The notes under the pieces were generated by a model that saw only the letters and a program-made list of their open reading frames with translations, made no database searches and was not told the DNA's origin. The position numbers and the translations under genes were made by a program. From NCBI GenBank assembly GCA_964626565.1, contig CAZVFX010000002.1:62001-126000 (forward strand): a stretch of DNA of 64,000 nt, written 5' to 3'. Every line of letters begins with the position of its first letter. The stretch's first letter is position 1. The stretch comes from CAZVFX01 sp964626565. GTDB taxonomy: Bacteria; Myxococcota_A; UBA9042; CAIXZC01. Positions 43,990 to 52,843 of this stretch are shown here, piece after piece.

Positions 43990-44677
43990 GCTGTTGAAAC
44001 AGATGCAGCGCTTCGGGGATCTTACCAGCACGTTCACTTTGCTGGACGTGGCGGTGGTCTTCATGTTGAGCCTGGTGTTGTGCCTCATGGTCGCGTGGGT
44101 CTACCGGGCCACTCACCGGGGTGTGTCCTACTCTCAGTCCTTTGTGCATACGTTGGTGATGCTGGGTGTGACGGTGGCTTTCATCATGCTCATCATCGGG
44201 TCCAACATCGCTCGGGCGTTTACCCTGGTTGGGGCGTTGTCCATCATCCGGTTCAGGAGTGCGATTAAGGAGACCAAGGACCTAGGCTTTGTGTTCATGG
44301 TCATGGCTATCGGTATGGCGTGCGGGACCCGGTTTTACGCGTTGGCCGTCTTCGCGGCCGTGGCTTTGTCATGTGCCGTGGTCCTCATGGGCAAGTTAAA
44401 CCTGTTTGCCAAAGTGATTCGGGAGCGGATTCTCATCGTTCAAGCGCCACATGCCGCGGATTACGAGCAGACCTTCAGTGAGGTGTTCCGCAAGAACCTC
44501 GATGAGTACAACCTGATTTCTGTGGAGACGGTGCGGGAGGGCGCTCTGCACGAGCTGATTTACTCAATTGTGCTCAAACGTTCTGCGGATCCGTCCCGCT
44601 TCCTCGAGGAAGTGCGGGGGGTCAATGACAACAACAAGGTATCCCTGGTGTTAGGCCAGCAGGAAATCGATCTTTAG
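43982..44677 (+). CDS. DUF4956 membrane protein
   Basis: 231 residues from ATG 43982 inside the end of the VTC gene. The N-terminal half has three to four membrane helices (VVFMLSLVLCLMVAWVYRAT; a second around LGVTVAFIMLIIGSNIARAF; FVFMVMAIGMACGTRFYALA; AVALSCAVVLMGKL) with the family signature GALSIIRFRSAIKETKDLG. The C-terminal 80 residues are cytoplasmic with alternating strands, similar to the MgtC-like regulatory part of this family. By genomic association it is the membrane partner of VTC polymerases, possibly the channel for polyphosphate or a regulatory subunit. It ends 13 bases from a convergent lipoprotein gene. Confidence 0.9.
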   Translation: MDELLKQMQRFGDLTSTFTLLDVAVVFMLSLVLCLMVAWVYRATHRGVSYSQSFVHTLVMLGVTVAFIMLIIGSNIARAFTLVGALSIIRFRSAIKETKDLGFVFMVMAIGMACGTRFYALAVFAAVALSCAVVLMGKLNLFAKVIRERILIVQAPHAADYEQTFSEVFRKNLDEYNLISVETVREGALHELIYSIVLKRSADPSRFLEEVRGVNDNNKVSLVLGQQEIDL

Positions 44678-44692
44678 AGGCAATTTTCAATT
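44675..44692. repeat. post-stop element shared with 2295-2312
   Basis: TAGAGGCAATTTTCAATT overlaps the DUF4956 stop codon and the opposite gene's stop; 2295-2312 has the same 18 bases with one change, also between convergent genes. Confidence 0.4.
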
Positions 44693-45518
44693 ATAGTTCG
44701 ACTGATGGGCTGATGGGGACTCCCACCTGGGTGATGGTCTTGTCTTCGTAGGAGTTCACGGGCCACACCTTCACCTTCTTTTCGCCTTCCCGTCCGTCGG
44801 GGAGGGTGTAGTAGATAATCAGTTCGCCGGGAGTGGCGTTGGCGATGAAGAACACGCCTCTGGACTGGGTTTCAGTGAGGTCCGCATCAGGTACTGGAAG
44901 TGCGTCGGAGAAGTAGAGCACGTCCCCGGTGGAAGCCGTCACCTTCACCCCCGGAATCTCGAGTCCGCCCATGAGGTTGTAGAAGGTGCCCTGGGCGAAA
45001 CCGAGGTTGTCCTTCTGGCCCACCATGATGAGTGGACCATCAAAGATGGGGCCTTCGAACAGGCGGTAGGCGGTGAAGATGTAGTCGCCTTTGAACGGCT
45101 TGTCGAACTGGCGGAACAACGGGTAACCGGGTTTGGTGAACTCTGCATAGCCGTCAAAACCGAATTCACCTCTGGGGATGTAGAACGAAAAGGTGCCGTC
45201 CTCGCCGGAAACCACGCTACCGAACTGCTCATCGCAGTAGTCGTAGTAGTCAACAGTCACGCCGGGAAGGATCTCGCCCGGGTCCTGGTTTTTCAGAGTC
45301 ATTTCGTACACCATGCCGCCGATGAACAGATGCCGCTTGGTTTCGCCCTGGTTGGCAATGCACTCGTTTCCCGTGATCACGGTGGTATCGACGGTGCTCA
45401 AGTCTTCAGAGCCGGAATCCGTCGAGGGGAGCAGCGACCCCAGGTCGCCCACGTCGGACGTTCCCTCAGTGCAGGAGAAAAGCAGCAGCAGCGCGACCAT
45501 GCCAGAATTTGCTTTCAT
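44691..45518 (-). CDS. lipoprotein with carboxypeptidase-regulatory-like domain
   Basis: 275 residues from ATG 45518 behind GGAGGAAC. MKANSGMVALLLLFSC is a short lipoprotein signal. After an acidic Ser-rich linker (20-45), residues 60-275 are beta-rich: GVTVDYYDYCDEQFGSVVS, EDGTFSFYIPRGEFGFDGY and GVKVTASTGDVLYFSDALPV with AFIANATPGELII-like strands match two carboxypeptidase regulatory-like or transthyretin-like sandwiches, as in the protein at 6797-8602. Surface-exposed binding or structural role inferred. It is separated from the metallophosphoesterase by about 31 bases and may be the last gene of that unit. Confidence 0.7.
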   Translation of the reverse strand: MKANSGMVALLLLFSCTEGTSDVGDLGSLLPSTDSGSEDLSTVDTTVITGNECIANQGETKRHLFIGGMVYEMTLKNQDPGEILPGVTVDYYDYCDEQFGSVVSGEDGTFSFYIPRGEFGFDGYAEFTKPGYPLFRQFDKPFKGDYIFTAYRLFEGPIFDGPLIMVGQKDNLGFAQGTFYNLMGGLEIPGVKVTASTGDVLYFSDALPVPDADLTETQSRGVFFIANATPGELIIYYTLPDGREGEKKVKVWPVNSYEDKTITQVGVPISPSVEL

Positions 45519-45549
45519 CAATCCGTTCCTCCAGCCTCCAGCCTCCGGC

Positions 45550-46647
45550 CTAGTATTGCAGTTCAACAAAGGGAGCCTGGGACCCGAACCACCGGTAGAG
45601 GCCGGTTTTAGGCCGTTCCTTGTCAAAACGGTAGTCTATCAGTGCGTAGGTGAAGCGGGTGTGGACACCGAGGTCCGGCAGCTCGAGGCTGATCAGTTTG
45701 GTCCAGGTGCCGGTATTCAGGTAGGTCGCGTCGGCCAACCCGAAGCGCCTGATCTTGGCGGTATGCGAGTGCCCCATGATCACGGCGGTAAGGGTGGGGT
45801 CCTCCCTGAACATCTCGAACGCAAAGTCCTCCAGATTCGACGTCATCACCGCTTCTTCCCGTAAGATCCGCAGGGTGTCGCGGAAGCTGACAGCCCTCTT
45901 CCGGGCTTCCAGGAACCTCGTCTTCAGGAAGTAGTAAAAAGCTCTAGCCGTGGCGGGTAGCGCAATGGATGAATCGGAGAGCATTGCGAGGCCCAGGTAG
46001 CGGCCGAAAGGGTGCACGAGGTTGATGTACGGTCTTTGCTGCTTGACGGGCAGGAGCACCTTGAGGAGGAAGATGCTGCCCCAGGGGAGGTTAAGGATCG
46101 GCTCGGCATATCCGCGGGTCAGAAACATCCTTCCCAGGTCGGCTCTGTTCAGAGCTTCGAACTGGTTGCCGTGACACACTCGCACCCCTCCGGGAAGGTC
46201 GTAGTGTGGCTCGAAGACGCGAAAAGAGATGCGGTCCTGATAATCGGGCGCACCAACCACCGTCCTGATGAGGTCCTGTGTGGAGTGGTAGGCTATCTCC
46301 ATGTCATGGTTGCCCATGATGTAGGTTATCTTCTTGCCGGGTTTGGAGATGAAGGCTCTTAGCGCGCGCACGATTTCGGGGTGCCCGTTGAGGCACTTGC
46401 TGACCTTCTGCAGCGCGATGGAGTCGGTGATGCGGTCCGGGAAGACGCCGTTGACATCCACTTTCAGCGGGTCAAGGAAGTCGCCGTTGAGAATCAGCTC
46501 CACCTCCTCGTCCTCGAATTCACCTGAGGAGTGGTGCCGCACGAACTCCTCGAGCACACTGTCGTAGTGAAAGTCTTCGTATGGGTTGTAGCGCCCCGGC
46601 GGACTGCCAGCCGAGATGTGGCAGTCGCTGATGACCAGTTTTATCAT
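45550..46647 (-). CDS. calcineurin-like metallophosphoesterase
   Basis: 365 residues from ATG 46647 (AAGGG upstream). All dimetal motifs are visible: SDCHISAG (Asp8, His10), LNGDFLDP, MGNHDME, a CHGNQ His and MGHSHTAK near the C terminus. The arrangement resembles the LpxH/UDP-diacylglucosamine hydrolase-like and Ser/Thr phosphatase-like group, but the extra helical segment about 200-260 (LLKVLLPVKQQRPYINLVHP) and length point to a separate subfamily. It cleaves a phosphoester or pyrophosphate; the substrate is not evident. No signal peptide, so cytoplasmic or peripheral. It starts 7 bases after the large TPR gene and is surely co-transcribed. Confidence 0.9.
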   Translation of the reverse strand: MIKLVISDCHISAGSPPGRYNPYEDFHYDSVLEEFVRHHSSGEFEDEEVELILNGDFLDPLKVDVNGVFPDRITDSIALQKVSKCLNGHPEIVRALRAFISKPGKKITYIMGNHDMEIAYHSTQDLIRTVVGAPDYQDRISFRVFEPHYDLPGGVRVCHGNQFEALNRADLGRMFLTRGYAEPILNLPWGSIFLLKVLLPVKQQRPYINLVHPFGRYLGLAMLSDSSIALPATARAFYYFLKTRFLEARKRAVSFRDTLRILREEAVMTSNLEDFAFEMFREDPTLTAVIMGHSHTAKIRRFGLADATYLNTGTWTKLISLELPDLGVHTRFTYALIDYRFDKERPKTGLYRWFGSQAPFVELQY

Positions 46648-46654
46648 CCCTTGT

Positions 46655-49600
46655 CTACAGTTTGCGCAGGGCGGAGCGGACATGTTCCGCAGCCGGCCCG
46701 TTTTCTCCTACCAGTTCGAGATAAGTCTTGTAGTGGTCCCGGGCCTTCTTCCGAAGGCCTTTTTCCTTGAAGATATCGCCGAGGTGGCGATGTGCGTCGG
46801 GGAATCCTTTCGGGGAGTTGCCGATGCACTTGAGGAAGTATGCCTTGGCCTTTTCCCGCTTGCCCCGGAAGAGATGGATCTTGCCCAGGTAGAAATAGGC
46901 ATGAGCTGTCTCGACCTTACTGTCGATCATGTCCTGATAGTAGTTGATGGCCATGTCGTAGCGGTTCATCTTGTAGAGAGTATCCGCGTACACCATCAAA
47001 ATGTCGTACCTGTGTTTGTCCAGGTCCATGGCTTTTCCGAGGTCCCGCAGTGCGTCATTAAAATGCCCTGTCTCGAACAGGATCGTTCCTCGGTTGAAGT
47101 AGATATCTGCGTTTTGAGCCGACTTGGGGATCGTCACGTCGGTTTCGTACTTGGCCACAATATAGTCGAAGTTTTCGCGGGCCTCCATTAGCTGGGCCTG
47201 CTTGAGCTTACCTGAACTTGTGCGGGAGAGTCTGAAAAGAAGGTTGGCGTAAGAAACTCTGTAGGTCAGCTTCTCCGCATCCTGTGCAACGGCCTGCTGC
47301 AGAGATTCCATGGCGCACTGGTCATCCTGGAGCTTGAGGCAGCAGGTGCCCAACAGGAAGTGCACTTCAGCATCCTTGGTATCGGCGCGGCGGGCCGCTT
47401 CGAGGAAGATCTTGGCATTGAAGAAGTCTTCCTTCTGCAGGTAGATGTCGGCGAGGAACCGGGCCGTTTCACCGTCGCCCGGGTTCTCCTTCAACAACTG
47501 CTTGAGCACGTCAACCGCCTCTTGAATACGGCCGGTGGCCTTGAGGCTCCGGGCAAAGTCCTGACGCAAGTCCGCGGTGATGAGGGATTTTTGCTCCAGC
47601 ACCTCGAAATGCACGATGGCTTCCCGGTAGTTGCCCTGTTTGACCAGGTACTTGGCCAGCTTCTTTCGGACCCCGTCGTCACCGTTCAACTCGAGAATCT
47701 TGGTGAGTGCGGCGATGGTACCTGCGTCGTCTCCCATTGCCTCGTTGATCTGAGCGAGCATCTCCTCCAGTTCAAGGGATGAGGCTCCGTATCTTTCCGA
47801 CTCGAGCAGAACCCGGCGTGCGTTGCCCGGGTCCTTGAGTTCCAGGAACAGCTTGGCCAGCGCGAGGGCTGCGTCAACGTTGTCCGGCTTGACGTTGAGG
47901 ATCTTCTCGAGATAGGCCACCGCGCTATTGGTCTGTCCCGTTTCTTTCGACAGGTTGGACAGGATCAGTAGAAGCCGGGTGTCGTTGGGATATTTGGTGT
48001 TGCCCGCCTTGGCCTTCATCATCGCGGTTTCGTACAGCTTGCGTTTCTGGTAGGCGGTGGCAAGGAGCAGGTAGTAGTCCGCGGTGGCGCACGTCTTACA
48101 CAGTTCCAGGGTGCCCAGAGCCTTTTCCATCTCACCGTTTTCGACGTACAGGCCGCACAGCAGGAGCAGCAGGTCTTCAGGCTCCGGAATGTCGACCTTC
48201 TTCTCCAGGATGTCCGCCTTCATCTCCTCCAGCACCTTGAGGAGTTCCACCTTGTCGTCCTTCTTTTGCAGGTAGGCCGCGATATGCTGGTAGGCCTTCA
48301 CCTGCAGGGCGAGGTTCTTCGTCTCCTTGCCCTTTTCGAGTCCGTCCGTTGCCAGTTCGATGGCCTTGTCGAGTTTGCCCTGGTCGGCCAGCAGCTTGCC
48401 CAGCATGAGTTTGGCCCCGGTGTGCTGAGGGAACTGCTCGACGATTCCCGCCAGACGTTTGCTGGCTGCGGCCCTGGAATTTACCGCCTTTGCAGGGTCC
48501 TTTCGTTGCTCATGAATCACAGCCATGGCTGCTTCGGCCCTGGCATCCAGCAGGGAGGTGTAGAGCTCTCCGCCTTTGCTTTCGGAAAGCTCCTTGAGGT
48601 CGGAAAGGGCCTTCTCCGGGTCGTTGTTCTCCAGCGCGAACCAGGCTTGCAGGAGATTGTCCTCCCGGGCGACCTGGGGGGTCAACTTCTCTTTCTCAAG
48701 GAGTTCAGCCATACGTTTTCCCTTGAGCGCCAGGTATTCGTCGTACCTGGTTTTTCCTCCGGTCCAATCTCCCTCGGCCCCCAGTTCCATGGCCTCGAGC
48801 TTGAGTTTGAAAATCTGGCCGGCATAGGTCTTTTTCAATCTGTCGTACTGTTCCTGCAGCTTCTCCTGCTTGGCAAAAGCAGAGGCTGCGAATGCGTCGG
48901 TGAACAGGAAACGGAACCAGGCCAGTTCCCACAGCAACTCTTCCTCGATTTCGGTGCGGGCCTCGGCCTTCATCTCCTTTTCCTTGAAAAGAATCTGCAG
49001 CCGGTGCTCGTATTCCGAAGGAGAGGGCAGAAGCCTGGTGTCGAAAGAAACCGCGCTCTTCTCCTTTTCCACCTTGATGTTGGGCAGCGGTTCAGTCGTG
49101 CCGAGGATTTCATCCAGGTATCCCATCTGCCAGGCGGCGACTCCTCCTCCGACCAGCAGCACAACCGCAATGACCGTGCCGAGGCTGCTTTTGCGCTTGC
49201 GCGGCCGCGGCCTCGCCTGCGGGGTTGCCGAAGGATCCCCTGCCACGTCGGGACGAGGGAGCATCGCCTCGGCTGATTCCAATGTCGGAATGGAGTCCGC
49301 CATGTCGCCGGCGTCCATCTCGATGTCGAAGATATCAGAGGCTACACCATCGGTCTCCGCACTCCCTCCGTCGTCGAGTCCTCCGGCGAGGTCATCGAGG
49401 TTGTCAAAGCTTATCTCTTCCATGTTGAACGCGTCGGGCCCCTGGGGGCTCTCAAAATCCGACTCAGGGACTGAGGGGGAGTCGACGAAAAAGACGTCCT
49501 CCTCCTGCTGCTTGTCGCCGGGGACGTCGTCCAACAGGCTCGCAAAATCGATATCATCGAGGGTGGGGCCGCCGCCCGCGGGAGCCTGGGCCTGTCCCGG

Positions 49601-50647
49601 GGCCTCCCCGGTGGGGGGTGCCTGAGGGCTCTGCTCGACGATGGGAGTCAGGGTTTCTCGCTGGAAGTCCCCAAAGTCTCCACCTTGCTCGTTGAGGTCT
49701 CCGGTTTTGAAGGGCTCCACGCTGACATCGTCCAGACCCTTGGTGTGCCCTTCGCTCTGTTCCCCTTCCATGATGTCCGCCGCGGAGAAGACGCCGCTGG
49801 CTTCCTCAATGGCGAAGATGGAATCAGGAGCCTCGTCGTCGGGAGGAGGAGCCACGGGTGCGGCGGGTTCCACGGGGGCGGCGAGGACGTCGTCCGAGAA
49901 CTGGAATTCTTCTCCCCCCGCGGGTGGTTGCAGCGGCGAATCCATGGTCATGGCCGCGTCGTCCTCGTCGAGAGGCACGTCCGACAATTCGATGGAATCA
50001 CCTGCCGAGGCGTCCAGTCCTGCAAAAGGCGATTCGGCTTCGATTGCCTCTGTCTGGGGACGGCTGGCTATGGGGGGAGTCTCTGCCGGCATGTCCACCG
50101 AGATCTCCTCGGGGGCCTCTGCCTCGGGCAGTGTCTTCTCATCCGGGAAGTGGCGATCTTCGGCCGTGCTTTCCTGTTCGGGGGGGGGCTCGAAAACGAA
50201 GTCGTCGGGAACCTCGTCGGCAATGGGCTCTGAAGGTGGTGGCCTGACGGGGGCCTCTGGTGCCGCAGGTTTGCCGGCTCCGTTCCAGACCGCGTCCGCG
50301 GTTCCCGGTGCGTCACCGCCCTTTGTGTAGGTCCCGATGACGTTGAGGTCCTTGGTGTTCAGGTCTTCGAGCCCAGGCCATTCACCGTCTGCCTGCTCCC
50401 CCTGGGGGGGCGGTTCCTGCGCCGGGGGCTCAGCAGGGGGTGAACCGGACATACCGCCATCCGGCTCACCACCGCCTCCGGAGAGGTCGATGCCCAACTC
50501 AGCCTCCAACTCCGAACCCGCGTCGGAGTCAACCTTCACGTCTATCGACTTGAAGCACTTGGGGCAGCGCATCTGCATGCCTTGCGGTGGAATTCGGTTA
50601 TTATCCACCGAGAAGTCGGCGCTACAACCCGGGCACGTTACGTTCAT
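46655..50647 (-). CDS. MJ0042 zinc-ribbon, single-span TPR protein
   Basis: 1330 residues with GGGAAGC before the ATG. An MJ0042-type zinc ribbon opens the protein (Cys5, Cys8, Cys28, Cys31). Residues 40-470 are a disordered, acidic and proline-rich linker. A membrane helix follows at about 488-508 (SSLGTVIAVVLLVGGGVAAW), putting the zinc ribbon in the cytoplasm and the rest in the periplasm. Residues 560-1330 are tandem TPRs (for example HYDILMVYADTLYKMNRYDM, KAYFLKCIGNSP). This layout occurs in myxobacterial motility and envelope-scaffold proteins; I do not recognise a specific orthologue. It shares an intergenic region with selB and is followed by the phosphoesterase gene. Confidence 0.85.
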   Translation of the reverse strand: MNVTCPGCSADFSVDNNRIPPQGMQMRCPKCFKSIDVKVDSDAGSELEAELGIDLSGGGGEPDGGMSGSPPAEPPAQEPPPQGEQADGEWPGLEDLNTKDLNVIGTYTKGGDAPGTADAVWNGAGKPAAPEAPVRPPPSEPIADEVPDDFVFEPPPEQESTAEDRHFPDEKTLPEAEAPEEISVDMPAETPPIASRPQTEAIEAESPFAGLDASAGDSIELSDVPLDEDDAAMTMDSPLQPPAGGEEFQFSDDVLAAPVEPAAPVAPPPDDEAPDSIFAIEEASGVFSAADIMEGEQSEGHTKGLDDVSVEPFKTGDLNEQGGDFGDFQRETLTPIVEQSPQAPPTGEAPGQAQAPAGGGPTLDDIDFASLLDDVPGDKQQEEDVFFVDSPSVPESDFESPQGPDAFNMEEISFDNLDDLAGGLDDGGSAETDGVASDIFDIEMDAGDMADSIPTLESAEAMLPRPDVAGDPSATPQARPRPRKRKSSLGTVIAVVLLVGGGVAAWQMGYLDEILGTTEPLPNIKVEKEKSAVSFDTRLLPSPSEYEHRLQILFKEKEMKAEARTEIEEELLWELAWFRFLFTDAFAASAFAKQEKLQEQYDRLKKTYAGQIFKLKLEAMELGAEGDWTGGKTRYDEYLALKGKRMAELLEKEKLTPQVAREDNLLQAWFALENNDPEKALSDLKELSESKGGELYTSLLDARAEAAMAVIHEQRKDPAKAVNSRAAASKRLAGIVEQFPQHTGAKLMLGKLLADQGKLDKAIELATDGLEKGKETKNLALQVKAYQHIAAYLQKKDDKVELLKVLEEMKADILEKKVDIPEPEDLLLLLCGLYVENGEMEKALGTLELCKTCATADYYLLLATAYQKRKLYETAMMKAKAGNTKYPNDTRLLLILSNLSKETGQTNSAVAYLEKILNVKPDNVDAALALAKLFLELKDPGNARRVLLESERYGASSLELEEMLAQINEAMGDDAGTIAALTKILELNGDDGVRKKLAKYLVKQGNYREAIVHFEVLEQKSLITADLRQDFARSLKATGRIQEAVDVLKQLLKENPGDGETARFLADIYLQKEDFFNAKIFLEAARRADTKDAEVHFLLGTCCLKLQDDQCAMESLQQAVAQDAEKLTYRVSYANLLFRLSRTSSGKLKQAQLMEARENFDYIVAKYETDVTIPKSAQNADIYFNRGTILFETGHFNDALRDLGKAMDLDKHRYDILMVYADTLYKMNRYDMAINYYQDMIDSKVETAHAYFYLGKIHLFRGKREKAKAYFLKCIGNSPKGFPDAHRHLGDIFKEKGLRKKARDHYKTYLELVGENGPAAEHVRSALRKL

Positions 50648-50700
50648 TGCTTCCCTCGCTCACCTTCGACAGTCCGGCGGGGCGCAGAAGGACCCCAGTC

Positions 50701-50729
50701 TTGACCCTCGCGCTCCAAGGAGGTATCGT
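50701..50729 (+). promoter_or_regulatory. promoter of selB
   Basis: TTGACC (50701-50706), 17 bases, TATCGT (50724-50729), leaving a leader of about 55 bases to ATG 50791. Confidence 0.45.
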
Positions 50730-50790
50730 AACATCGCTTTTAAAACGGGTCAAGGAACCCACCCGTCAGGAAACAAGAGGAGTCACGCAG

Positions 50791-52719
50791 ATGATCATCG
50801 TCGGCACCGCCGGGCACATCGATCACGGGAAGACGACGCTGGTGAGGTGCTTGACGGGAGTGGACACCGACCGCTTGAAAGAGGAGAAGCAGCGGGGCAT
50901 CTCCATCGAGTTGGGTTTTGCCTACCTTGATTTGCCCGGCGATCAGCGGGTGGGGCTCATCGACGTCCCCGGTCACGAGAAGTTCGTCCACCACATGATT
51001 GCGGGCGCCACGGGGGTGGACCTGGTTCTGCTGGTGGTAGCCGCGGACGAAGGCATCATGCCTCAGACCAAGGAGCACCTGGCCATTTGCGAACTGCTCG
51101 GGATGAACAAGGGGGTCGTTCTGGTTACCAAGACCGACCTCGTTGACGACGAGTGGCTGGAACTTGTGGTCGATGACCTGCAGGACTACTTGCAGGCGAC
51201 GTTCCTTTCCGGCGCCCCGGTTTTGCGTTTCAGCTCGACCTGGACCGGGGAGAAGCTGGAGGGCTTTCGGGCCGAACTGTATGAAGAACTTCACAAGTTG
51301 GCCACCCAAGTGGAGAAGGCATCGCTGGACCGGCCGTTCATGATGCCGGTGGACCGGGTGTTCACCATCAAGGGTTTCGGTACGGTGGTCACCGGGACCA
51401 TCCAATCGGGTAAGCTGGCTGCCGGTGACCAGGTAGCGGTACTTCCTTCCCAGCAAAAAGCGAAAGTACGGCGCCTCGAAATCCACGGCAAACCGGCTGA
51501 GCAATCTCGTGCCGGTCTCCGCACCGCGGTGAACATTCCGGACGTGGCCACCGGTGGAGTTCAGCGCGGTAACGTGCTGACCATGCCCGGGGCCCTGGAC
51601 CCGTTGCGTTCCCTGTCTGCAGCCTTCAAGACGGTGCCGAATCTTCAGGTGGAACTGAAAGGACAATTCAAGGCGTTGTTCCACACCGGGTCCGCGCTGG
51701 CGGAAGTTGCGGTGCGGCTGCTGGGAGTGAAGAAGCTGGGTCCGGCGTCCACCGGGCTTGTGGCCATGCGCTTGGAGACTCCGGTGGCTCTGATGCCGGG
51801 AGACCGTTACATCTTGCGGGGATTCTCCCATATGGCCGACTACGGCAAGACCATCGGCGGCGGCGTGGTGCTTTGGCCCGGCGGCGTCAAGGCCCGGGAC
51901 AAGGAGTTGGAGATGTTGGGCGCGCTTGATGGTGGCGACCATGTCCGGATGTTGGAGGCGGCGACCTACCTGGCCGGCCTGAACGGCCTGACCGACGCCG
52001 AACTGCCCTTCCTGCTGCCTGTCCCCGCCGATCAACTGGAAGAGTTGCTTTCCAACCTGGATGGGGTTGTCAACGTCCACCGTCTGACCGCCGGAAGCGA
52101 ACGACGGCTCGTCCACTCCGAATACGTGGATCTGTTGAGGGCTCGCCTGGAGGAGGAAGTGGACGAGTTCCACCGGGTCAACCCGCGGCGCAAAGGGATA
52201 ACGCGGGAGGAGCTGAAGTCCAAGGTGCCCGATTTCTTCGAGCGCGTCGTGGTTCAGGGGGTGCTGGACCTGCTGGTCGCCGAGGGTGTGTTCGAAGGCG
52301 ACGAACTCCACGCGTTCCGGCCCGGCTTTGAGCCTCGCCTTGAGGCCCGCTTCGTGGAAGTGATGGAGACCATCGCTACGACGCTCAGCAACACCGGCCT
52401 GGAGCCGCCCACGAGGGACGCCCTGGCGACCACGTACGGCATTGACCAAAAAGACTTGTCCGACGCGCTCAGCCACCTGGTACAGGCCGGCAAAATCGTG
52501 AAGGTGAGCAGCGACATGTACTTCCATGCCTCCGCGTTTTCCAAAGCATGTGAGCGAATCACCCGATTCTTGAAGGCCAACGGCACCGTGAGTACCCAGC
52601 AGCTCAAGGAGTTGTTCGGGATCTCCAGGAAATTCCTCATTCCACTGGCCGAGCACTTCGACGCCACCAAGCTTACCGTGCGCAGCGGGCCGGCCGAGAG
52701 GCGGCTCAGGAGCGGATAG
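50791..52719 (+). CDS. selB: selenocysteine-specific elongation factor
   Basis: 642 residues from ATG 50791; longer in-frame versions overlap the divergent gene. Delivers Sec-tRNA to UGA codons marked by a SECIS hairpin. GTPase motifs: GHIDHGKTT (G1), RGISIELGFAYL (the switch region, typical of SelB), DVPGHEKFVHHM (G3) and TKTD (G4). Domains II and III follow (FTIKGFGTVVTGTI), then C-terminal winged helices that bind SECIS, with RRKGITREELKSK and TRDALATTYGIDQKDL. Full length, all motifs intact. No selA, selD or selC is visible in this window and I find no obvious selenoprotein here. Confidence 0.96.
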   Translation: MIIVGTAGHIDHGKTTLVRCLTGVDTDRLKEEKQRGISIELGFAYLDLPGDQRVGLIDVPGHEKFVHHMIAGATGVDLVLLVVAADEGIMPQTKEHLAICELLGMNKGVVLVTKTDLVDDEWLELVVDDLQDYLQATFLSGAPVLRFSSTWTGEKLEGFRAELYEELHKLATQVEKASLDRPFMMPVDRVFTIKGFGTVVTGTIQSGKLAAGDQVAVLPSQQKAKVRRLEIHGKPAEQSRAGLRTAVNIPDVATGGVQRGNVLTMPGALDPLRSLSAAFKTVPNLQVELKGQFKALFHTGSALAEVAVRLLGVKKLGPASTGLVAMRLETPVALMPGDRYILRGFSHMADYGKTIGGGVVLWPGGVKARDKELEMLGALDGGDHVRMLEAATYLAGLNGLTDAELPFLLPVPADQLEELLSNLDGVVNVHRLTAGSERRLVHSEYVDLLRARLEEEVDEFHRVNPRRKGITREELKSKVPDFFERVVVQGVLDLLVAEGVFEGDELHAFRPGFEPRLEARFVEVMETIATTLSNTGLEPPTRDALATTYGIDQKDLSDALSHLVQAGKIVKVSSDMYFHASAFSKACERITRFLKANGTVSTQQLKELFGISRKFLIPLAEHFDATKLTVRSGPAERRLRSG

Positions 52720-52746
52720 ACCGCCCCTCTTTTTTGGGGTAACGGG
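52720..52746 (+). terminator. weak terminator-like hairpin after selB
   Basis: CCCC and GGGG pair around TCTTTTTT, with outer CCG and CGG possible. The T run lies in the loop rather than after the stem, so this is only tentative. Confidence 0.25.
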
Positions 52747-52787
52747 TCAAGGTGGCCGAAGAAAAGAATGCACTCAACTCAGAATTT

Positions 52788-52815
52788 TTGCGTCAAATCA
52801 CGGCCGGTTTAGAAT
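52788..52815 (+). promoter_or_regulatory. promoter of the beta-barrel-like gene
   Basis: TTGCGT (52788-52793), 16 bases, TAGAAT (52810-52815), then GGGAGG and ATG 52844. Confidence 0.4.
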
Positions 52816-52843
52816 TAAACACGGTAGATAGTGGGAGGACGTC

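Noticed and set aside
50740..52656. 638-codon open frame antisense to selB
   Set aside because: It covers an intact selB with all GTPase motifs; the translation has no recognisable domain and reflects high G+C codon bias.
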